In this document: piece by piece, positions 1-5,728 of the stretch
Position numbering within the stretch: the first letter of the stretch is position 1
Layout of the letters: every line of letters begins with the position of its first letter
From: Candidatus Hydrogenedentota bacterium
Lineage (GTDB): Bacteria > Hydrogenedentota > Hydrogenedentia > Hydrogenedentales > JAEUWI01
DNA length: 12,654 nucleotides
NCBI GenBank assembly: GCA_030430835.1
Contig: JAUIKJ010000036.1
Span: 1 to 12,654 of the forward strand
Reading direction: 5' to 3'
Made by a program: the position numbers and the translations under genes
The notes under the pieces: model-generated
Databases searched by the model: none
What the model was told of the DNA's origin: nothing
What the model saw: only the letters and a program-made list of their open reading frames with translations

Positions 1-13
1 TGAACGACTGAAA

Positions 14-841
14 TTGAACGACCTTCCCCGCTGGGTACACGCTGTTGCGCTGGGTTCCTTCGCGATTATCACGCTGGCCTGCATTGTGCTCTTCTACCTA
101 TACCGCGACGTCAACGTGTGGGTGAGCCTGGATGAAGGCAAGCTCGGTGGCAGCAACTACACGGAGCGCGTCTACCCGAACAGCGTCTTCCGTACGCGCG
201 CGAATACCTGGTCGAACTTGGCCTATGTCTTCGTGGGCGTCTATGCCATTGCCCTTGCGATATACGACTGGCGGCAGCGCTGGCCGCTAAGCAAGGGCTA
301 TGTCCCCCACCTTCCGGTGTACAGTGTCGCCTTTGGGTTGGCGTGTTGCTTTCTCGGATTCGCAAGCGGCTTGTTCCATGCTTCGCTCACCCGCTGGGGA
401 CAGCAACTGGACGTGGCGAGCATGTATCCGGCAATGATGACGCTCATCGCGGCACATGTGGGACGCTGGTTGCCGCGGGTCCCCGGCACCCGCATCCCCA
501 CGTGGCCGGCGCTACTGGCGGTGGTCGCGTATATGGGCTACTACCTCTACGTGCACAAGTGGGAAATGTCGTCGACGAATGTGCTCTCGACGCTGATTCT
601 CACCCTCGGCGCATTTTCGGTGGTGGACAATTTCCGAAAGCAGTCGCGCACCCAGGCCCGCTGGATGATCTACGCCTTCCTGGCGCTGGTGGCGGCGATC
701 TCCTTCCGCCAGATTGATATCGCCGGAAAGTTCACCGGGCCGGATGCCTGGTTGCAGGGGCACCTGATCTGGCACATTCTGACGGCGGTGGCACAGGGCA
801 TTCTGTACCTCTACTTCCGTTCGGAAGAACGGGAGGCCTAG
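14..841 (+). CDS. CREST-superfamily (alkaline ceramidase-like) membrane hydrolase
   Basis: Likely an integral-membrane zinc amide hydrolase of the CREST/alkaline ceramidase superfamily, whose studied members cleave the amide bond of ceramides. About eight hydrophobic segments are visible (near residues 8-30, 66-86, 103-125, 132-153, 163-180, 190-205, 216-232, 250-268). Signature residues match ACER3: Ser118-x3-His122-x10-Asp133 in GLFHASLTRWGQQLD, and His250-x3-His254 in GHLIWH. Spacing equals the ACER3 zinc site Ser77/His81/Asp92 and His217/His221. NTWSNLAY at 64-71 is also typical of bacterial members. The eukaryotic N-terminal calcium-site motif (DWCE) is not seen. The start used is a TTG, but the frame stays open to the left edge, so the true start may lie outside the window. 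The gene is followed after 6 nt by a thioesterase whose Shine-Dalgarno lies inside this gene. Family is confident; a bacterial ceramide substrate is inference. Confidence 0.8.
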   Translation: MNDLPRWVHAVALGSFAIITLACIVLFYLYRDVNVWVSLDEGKLGGSNYTERVYPNSVFRTRANTWSNLAYVFVGVYAIALAIYDWRQRWPLSKGYVPHLPVYSVAFGLACCFLGFASGLFHASLTRWGQQLDVASMYPAMMTLIAAHVGRWLPRVPGTRIPTWPALLAVVAYMGYYLYVHKWEMSSTNVLSTLILTLGAFSVVDNFRKQSRTQARWMIYAFLALVAAISFRQIDIAGKFTGPDAWLQGHLIWHILTAVAQGILYLYFRSEEREA

Positions 842-847
842 TACGCG

Positions 848-1282
848 ATGTTGACGTCGCCGGAGGGAATGCGACCGCTGGAAGTGGTGCTGCCGCTGAA
901 GGTGCAGACCTACGACATTGATTTCGCGAACCATGTGAACAACCAGGTCTACGTGCGCTGGCTGGAAGACCTGCGCATGGAAGTGTTGCGGGAACACTAC
1001 CCGCTGGACCGGCTCATGGGCGAGGGCCTCGCTCCCATTCTTCACTCGACGCAGATCACCTACCACCGTTCCATCGGGCTCTTCGAACAGCCGACCGGTC
1101 ACATGTGGTGCGTCCAGCTCGGTCGGGCCACCCTGAGCCTGCGCGCGGAAATCGTCGTGGAGAATCACGTCTGCGCGACAGCAACGCAACGGGGCATTTT
1201 TCTGAAGGTCGGCACGACACGCCCCGGCCGGACGCCGGAATCGTTGCTGGAGAAGTTTCGCGCAGCGGGTGCGGAAGGCTGA
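848..1282 (+). CDS. Hot-dog fold acyl-CoA thioesterase (4HBT family)
   Basis: A 144-residue single-domain hot-dog protein, the usual size for 4HBT/YbgC-FcbC-type acyl-CoA thioesterases, which hydrolyse acyl thioesters in the cytoplasm. The N-terminal stretch at residues 21-43 carries the family signature, with Asp25 four residues before HVNN (29-32) and Tyr35, Trp38 and Glu40 after it, as in acyl-ACP and acyl-CoA thioesterases (D-x3-HVNN-x2-Y). The following helix and beta-strands (ILHSTQITYHRSI, ATLSLRAEIV) fit the fold. ATG 848 is preceded by GGGAGG at 831-836 with 11-nt spacing; the later ATG at 869 has a GGAGGG only 1 nt away, too close to be used. It sits 6 nt after the ceramidase-like gene, which suggests joint expression and perhaps handling of released acyl chains (inference). 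The acyl substrate cannot be told from sequence. Confidence 0.85.
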   Translation: MLTSPEGMRPLEVVLPLKVQTYDIDFANHVNNQVYVRWLEDLRMEVLREHYPLDRLMGEGLAPILHSTQITYHRSIGLFEQPTGHMWCVQLGRATLSLRAEIVVENHVCATATQRGIFLKVGTTRPGRTPESLLEKFRAAGAEG

Positions 1283-1346
1283 TCCCCGGATCCCCTTCAC
1301 CCGCCTGCGTTGGAAATCGTGGCGCCACGCCTTCCATAATCGGCCC

Positions 1347-2528
1347 ATGCTTTCCACCAACACTATCTCGACAATTCGCGGTGTGCTCTCCGGCCAGGAG
1401 CACCTGACCACCCTTGTGCTGGAAGACGGGCGCATCTCCCAAGTGTCGCGCACCGCACGACGCGGTCCGACGATTGGCGCTTCCGACGCGCTCATCGCCC
1501 CACTGCTCTTCGATATTCAGGTGAATGGCGCGATGGGCATCGACTTGCAGGATCCCGACCTGAGCATATCGCAGGTGGTGGAACTGGATGCGTTTCTCGC
1601 GCGCTGGGGCGTGGCGAAGTGGGTGCCGACGCTGATCACGGGGCCGCCGGAGGTGATGGAACGGAATTGCCGGGTGTTGGCGGAGGCGATGGCGCTGCCG
1701 GCCTTGCGGCGATCGATTCCGGGGATTCACCTCGAGGGGCCGTGTATCTCGCCTGAAGATGGGCCGCGCGGGGCGCATCCGTTGGAGTATGTGCGCCCGC
1801 CGAAGCTGTCCGAGTTTGATCGGCTGTACCGCGCGGCGGAGGGGAAGGTGCTGTATACGACGCTGGCGCCGGAGTTGCCGGGGGCGATCCCGTATATTCG
1901 CGGGCTGGTGAAGCGCGGAGTCCATGTGTCGCTGGGACATCACCATGCTTCGGCGGGGATCATCGCGAAGGCGGTGGAGACGGGGGCGCGGCTTAGCACG
2001 CACCTGGGCAATGGCGCGAAGCCGCTGATGCCGCGGCATCACAATCCGCTGTGGCCGCAATTGGCGGAGGACGGGCTGACGGCGTCGTTGATCGCGGATG
2101 GGCACCATCTGCCGCCGGAGGTGCTGAAGAGTTTTGTCCGCGCCAAGGGCGCAGAGCGGATCGTGTTGACCTCCGACGCGGTGCATCTGACCGGTTTGAA
2201 GCCAGGGCGCTATGGCCTGTTCAAGACCACGGTCGACCTGAAAGCGAGTGGCAAGGTGTGCCTTACGGGAACCGATCTGCTGGCCGGCAGTGCGGTGATG
2301 CTATTGCCGGATGTGTTTCATGCGGCGGCGATGACGGACCTGAGTCTGGCGCAGGCTTTCGACTGCGCATCGCGCGTGCCAGCAAAGCTGCTGGGCGTGC
2401 GGATGCCCGCGTGGCCGCCGAAGCCGGGGCGCAAGGCAAACTTTATGGTGGTGACGCCGCCGAAAGGCGGGCGCTTCACGCGGCGGAATATTGAAGCGGT
2501 GTTCATCGACGGCGTGCGGCATGCGTAG
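1347..2528 (+). CDS. nagA: N-acetylglucosamine-6-phosphate deacetylase-like amidohydrolase (NagA)
   Basis: Amidohydrolase-superfamily TIM-barrel enzyme, 393 residues (E. coli NagA has 382), expected to remove acetate from N-acetylglucosamine 6-phosphate in the cytoplasm. Residues aligned by motif to E. coli NagA: Gln58 and Asn60 in FDIQVNG (E. coli Q59/N61, the one-metal type), Glu130 in IHLEGP (E131), a His in LGHHHASAG (198-200, H195), His219 in THLGNG (H216), His253 in DGHHLP (H251) and catalytic Asp277 in LTSDAV (D273). LLAGSA (311-316) is the usual C-terminal motif. The usual HLFNAM is replaced by THLGNGAKPL, so this is a divergent subgroup and the substrate could differ. ATG 1347 was chosen over a GTG at 1269, which would overlap the thioesterase and add 26 atypical residues; no Shine-Dalgarno precedes 1347. 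The 3' end overlaps the next gene by 8 nt. No nagB, kinase or sugar transporter lies in the window. Confidence 0.85.
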   Translation: MLSTNTISTIRGVLSGQEHLTTLVLEDGRISQVSRTARRGPTIGASDALIAPLLFDIQVNGAMGIDLQDPDLSISQVVELDAFLARWGVAKWVPTLITGPPEVMERNCRVLAEAMALPALRRSIPGIHLEGPCISPEDGPRGAHPLEYVRPPKLSEFDRLYRAAEGKVLYTTLAPELPGAIPYIRGLVKRGVHVSLGHHHASAGIIAKAVETGARLSTHLGNGAKPLMPRHHNPLWPQLAEDGLTASLIADGHHLPPEVLKSFVRAKGAERIVLTSDAVHLTGLKPGRYGLFKTTVDLKASGKVCLTGTDLLAGSAVMLLPDVFHAAAMTDLSLAQAFDCASRVPAKLLGVRMPAWPPKPGRKANFMVVTPPKGGRFTRRNIEAVFIDGVRHA

Positions 2529-3387
2529 CCTTCGGTATCTTCGGGAGATTGAATCGCTCGATCCGGAGCGGGACGCGCAGCGGATCTACTATCTCATGGT
2601 GGGTTTCGAGTTCTCGTGGGAGATTACGCGCGCGCTGGAGCTGGCGCTGCTGCGGACCTTTTGTTCGCCAAAGGTCTCGAATCTGCTCGATCGCACGCGC
2701 CAGTTCGAGCGGCTGGCGCAGCGGCGCTACGATGACACGAGCATCATGCTGCAGGAGATCATCCAGTGGGGCGTTGATCACAAACGGGGCGACGCATTTC
2801 TCCGCCGGATGAACGCGATCCACGGGCAGTATGCGATCGCGAATGACGAGTTTCTGTACGTGCTCTCCACGTTTATCTATGTGCCGATTCGCTTCCTGGA
2901 AGCATACGGCTGGCGGCCGCTGTCCGCGCATGAGCGGCTCGCCACCTACCATTTCTGGCGGGGCGTGGGCGAAGGGATGGGGATAGAGGATATTCCGGCA
3001 AGCTATGACGCATTCGATGCGTGGCGCGACGAGTACGAGCAGTCCCACTTTCAGATTTCGGAAACCAACCGAAAGATCGCGGAGACAACGATCCAACTCT
3101 ACGCGTCATGGTTTCCACAGGTTCTGGCGCCGCTGGTGCGTCAAGGCGCATACGCTTTGATGGATGACTGCATGCGAGAAGCTTTTGGCTATCCCGAAGC
3201 GCATCCGGTGGTGGCGTGCGTGGTACGCGGCGGACTCCGGCTGCGCGCACGGGCGCGGCGCTATTTGCCTGCGAAGCAGGTTGCCTCCTTCGATTCCGGC
3301 AGCACCTACCGCAGCTACCCGAAGGGCTATACCTTGGAAGAACTGGGGCCACCCACGATGATCGATTCACTGAACGGAGAGCAATAG
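2521..3387 (+). CDS. Oxygenase MpaB family protein (DUF2236)
   Basis: All-helical protein of 288 residues recognised as the MpaB/DUF2236 family, which includes fungal MpaB' and the rubber oxygenase Lcp, b-type haem proteins that oxidatively cleave C=C bonds in isoprenoid chains. Family-like elements are FSWEITRALELALLRTFCSP (31-50), RMNAIHGQYAIANDEFLYVL (96-115, with candidate haem or core His101), then a Tyr/Pro/Arg-rich helix and ERLATYHFWRGVGEGMGI (138-155). No signal peptide or Tat motif is seen, so it is probably cytoplasmic. ATG 2521 overlaps the nagA stop by 8 nt and lacks an obvious Shine-Dalgarno, which suggests translational coupling; an upstream TTG at 2491 adds ten residues with no family resemblance. 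It is followed after 1 nt by a Gfo/Idh/MocA gene. The substrate is unknown and haem binding is inferred from the family only. Confidence 0.75.
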   Translation: MRSLRYLREIESLDPERDAQRIYYLMVGFEFSWEITRALELALLRTFCSPKVSNLLDRTRQFERLAQRRYDDTSIMLQEIIQWGVDHKRGDAFLRRMNAIHGQYAIANDEFLYVLSTFIYVPIRFLEAYGWRPLSAHERLATYHFWRGVGEGMGIEDIPASYDAFDAWRDEYEQSHFQISETNRKIAETTIQLYASWFPQVLAPLVRQGAYALMDDCMREAFGYPEAHPVVACVVRGGLRLRARARRYLPAKQVASFDSGSTYRSYPKGYTLEELGPPTMIDSLNGEQ

Positions 3388-3388
3388 C

Positions 3389-4666
3389 GTGGCGAATGAT
3401 ATACGACACCTGAAGGTTACGATCAGCGGAACGGGCTTCGCCGGGGACTTCACTGCCCGGGCCTTCGGGATGATCCCGCATAAGAACGGCGTCTCGATCG
3501 AGTTGGCGGGGGTAACGTCGGGCCACCTGGGCAATGCGGAGCGTTTCGCCAAGAAACACGGCGTGACGAAAGCCTATGATTCGCACGCGGCCATGCTGGA
3601 AGCGGAGTGGCCAGATATCGACTGTATCGCGTGTGCGAACCATGCGCATGCGCAGTATGTGATGGAAGCGGCCGAGGCGGGTGTGAAGGTGATAGTGCTG
3701 GAGAAGCCGCCATTGATCTGGCCCGGCTACCCGGAGGGCCGGGCAGCGGACGCGGCAACGCGCAAGGAGGAATCCATGGCGTTGTTGCAGGAGGCCCTCG
3801 AATGCGTGGAAGCAAACGGGTCCCGTCTGCTGTACGCCGAGAACTTCGTATACCTCGACGGCATCTCGGCGGTGGCCGAACTTTTGCGGGCCTCGGTGGC
3901 CCGCGGCATGGGTAAGGTGCTGCTGCAGCAGGGGGTCTGCGCGCACCAGGGATCGCATGCGCCCGACTATGATGCACCGGAGAAGTCGGGGGGCGGATCG
4001 CTGTTCAACAAAGCCTGTCACCCCCTGGGTTCCGCGCTATACTTGAAACAGGTGGAGGGCATTCTGCGCGAGGGCAAACCGGTGCGCCCGGCCCGGGTAA
4101 GTGCTATCGCAACCCAGGTACTGAAGCAGCAACCGGAAACGGCCGGCACCCATTTTCGTGTGATGCAAAACGTGGACGACTACGCGCGGTTGACAGTGGA
4201 GTTCACGGATGGATCCATCGCAGAGTTGCAGGGCTACGACCTGAGTATCAGCGGGATCCGCAACCGCTTCAGCGTGATCGCGGACTTCGGCCAGTACGAC
4301 ATACGCATCAATCCAAACGACGAGAATGAGCTTTTTTTGCCCGATGCTGCGGCGGCCGAGGACTTCGTGCTGCGGGAGAAACTGCCGACGGCGCAGGGCA
4401 CGTCCTTTCCACGTCCGCGGCAGTTCCATGCGCACGGCTATGTCAATGAGATGAGCGATGCGGTGGATTGCGCGTTGGACCCGGCGCGGCGGCCGCATTC
4501 GGGACCGCTCTTGGCGTGGGATACGATGGCGGTGGTGATGGCGGGGTATGAATCTGCGGAGGCGAACAGTGCCTTCGTGGAGCTTGCGAACTATTGTGGC
4601 GTGGACTTTGGTGAGGCCTCCTGGCCGGATCCGGCATGGATAGCGCCCGTCTTGCAGCGCGGATGA
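3389..4666 (+). CDS. Gfo/Idh/MocA family oxidoreductase
   Basis: NAD(P)-dependent oxidoreductase of 425 residues, acting in the cytoplasm on a sugar, inositol or related polyol. The N-terminal Rossmann fold carries GTGFAG at residues 14-19. EKPP at 105-108 provides the family lysine (EKP motif), and ENFVY at 151-155 and NKACHPLGSALY at 207-218 supply the usual substrate-side region with the conserved His211. The C-terminal half (about 235-345) is the family's beta-sheet domain, including VEFTDGSIAEL. The length is slightly above the typical 340-400 because of a loop after EKPP (about 110-130). GTG 3389 follows the previous stop by 1 nt, with GGAGAG about 10 nt upstream. The end overlaps the next ATG in an ATGA junction. 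The precise substrate cannot be assigned; the nagA neighbour suggests an amino sugar derivative (inference). Confidence 0.88.
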   Translation: MANDIRHLKVTISGTGFAGDFTARAFGMIPHKNGVSIELAGVTSGHLGNAERFAKKHGVTKAYDSHAAMLEAEWPDIDCIACANHAHAQYVMEAAEAGVKVIVLEKPPLIWPGYPEGRAADAATRKEESMALLQEALECVEANGSRLLYAENFVYLDGISAVAELLRASVARGMGKVLLQQGVCAHQGSHAPDYDAPEKSGGGSLFNKACHPLGSALYLKQVEGILREGKPVRPARVSAIATQVLKQQPETAGTHFRVMQNVDDYARLTVEFTDGSIAELQGYDLSISGIRNRFSVIADFGQYDIRINPNDENELFLPDAAAAEDFVLREKLPTAQGTSFPRPRQFHAHGYVNEMSDAVDCALDPARRPHSGPLLAWDTMAVVMAGYESAEANSAFVELANYCGVDFGEASWPDPAWIAPVLQRG

Positions 4667-5694
4667 TGCGGGGCTTCGTGCAGCGGCACCCGAATCTGTC
4701 GGCCAGTCTGTTCGGGATCCTGCTGGTCGCGGTGCTTGCCGCCGGCGTGGAAGGCGTGTTCTGGATCTTGCTGCAACAGCGTCTCGACGCGAACCCGCCC
4801 TTCACCCGCGCCATGGACGGGCTTTCCGAAGACCACCCCCTGCTCGGCTACCGGCCGATCGCCGGGATGGCGATGGATGCCCGCAAGGATCGACCGGGCG
4901 AGGTGGCCTATGCCTGCCGCTATACGATTGATACCGCGAACCGGCGTGTTACGCCGGTTTCCGCCACCGCCGGGCGCGACCGTTTCGCCCTTTTCTTTGG
5001 GGGTTCCTTTACCTTTGGAGAGGGCGTCGAGGACAACGAAACGCTGCCGGCACAGTTCGGCAGGCACGCGACGGGATATCGGCCCTACAATTACGGCTAC
5101 GTCGGCTATGGTCCGCAGAACCTGTACATGCACCTGCAACGCCCGGAGCTCGCGGAAGAAATCACCGAGTCCAGCGGTGTCGCGGTATTCACCTATATCG
5201 ACGATCACATGAAACGCGCGGTGGGGGCGATGCGGACGACAACGGGTTGGGGACGCCGTCTCCCCTACCTCCAACTGGAACCCGACGGACTGCGCTTTCA
5301 CGGAACCTTTGAGCAGGGGCGGCCGGGCCTTCAGCGTTTCTACGAGCTACTTTCGTGGAGTCCCGCGCTCCGTTACCTGCGCGTGGACACGCCACGCTGT
5401 GATGCGCCGAAAGATTACGATCTGGTGACGGCCATTTTTCGCGCGTCGCATGCGCGCCTGCAGGTGCTCTTCCCGGATGCAGAATTGTACGTCCTGATGT
5501 ATCCGCACATGCAATCCGCAGCGGCGCTGATCCCGCGCCTCGAAGCGGCGGGCGTTCGGGTCCTGGACTACACCCGGGCATTCGATGACCCGGCCGTGCA
5601 GTCGTTGCCCCTTTTTCTGGCGGATGGTCACCCGGCACCCGCGGCGTATCGCGTGCTGGGTGCGAGGTTGGCGCAGGACCTCGATGGGCGCTGA
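4663..5694 (+). CDS. Membrane-anchored SGNH hydrolase-like protein
   Basis: Protein of 343 residues with one N-terminal membrane segment (about 14-38) and a long SGNH/GDSL-like domain predicted to lie outside the membrane. Visible blocks are LFFGGSFTFGEGVEDNETLP (around 110-129, nucleophile Ser115 in GGSF rather than GDSF), YNYGYVGYGPQN (142-153, block with Asn/Gly) and DGHPAPAAYRVLG at the C-terminus (Asp321, His323, the catalytic D-x-H pair of the fold). Such proteins are esterases or O-acetyl-handling enzymes, often for polysaccharides or cell-envelope glycans. The start at 4663 makes an ATGA overlap with the preceding stop, a typical coupled junction; an in-frame ATG at 4636 would add nine residues and cannot be excluded. 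It is last in the plus-strand run and is followed tail to tail by the serine hydrolase gene. Substrate unknown. Confidence 0.75.
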   Translation: MMRGFVQRHPNLSASLFGILLVAVLAAGVEGVFWILLQQRLDANPPFTRAMDGLSEDHPLLGYRPIAGMAMDARKDRPGEVAYACRYTIDTANRRVTPVSATAGRDRFALFFGGSFTFGEGVEDNETLPAQFGRHATGYRPYNYGYVGYGPQNLYMHLQRPELAEEITESSGVAVFTYIDDHMKRAVGAMRTTTGWGRRLPYLQLEPDGLRFHGTFEQGRPGLQRFYELLSWSPALRYLRVDTPRCDAPKDYDLVTAIFRASHARLQVLFPDAELYVLMYPHMQSAAALIPRLEAAGVRVLDYTRAFDDPAVQSLPLFLADGHPAPAAYRVLGARLAQDLDGR

Positions 5695-5728
5695 AATTGG
5701 TGTCGGCAGCTCCGCCTCTCAGCGGCCC
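5686..5728. terminator. Imperfect dyad across two converging stop codons
   Basis: GGGCGCTGA (5686-5694) pairs with TCAGCGGCCC (5719-5728) with one bulged C and a 24-nt loop. The arms contain the stop codons of the SGNH gene (plus) and the propeller/serine hydrolase gene (minus). It could fold in either transcript and act as a bidirectional, U-tract-less terminator. There is no T run, the loop is long and part of the match lies in coding sequence, so this is only a weak candidate. Confidence 0.25.

Noticed and set aside
1056..2186. 376-codon minus-strand frame opposite nagA
   Set aside because: Antisense to conserved catalytic motifs of nagA and extremely Arg-rich, typical of a shadow frame.
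2873..4021. 382-codon minus-strand frame across the MpaB and Gfo/Idh/MocA genes
   Set aside because: Spans two real genes on the other strand, is Arg/His/Pro-rich and has no recognisable domain.
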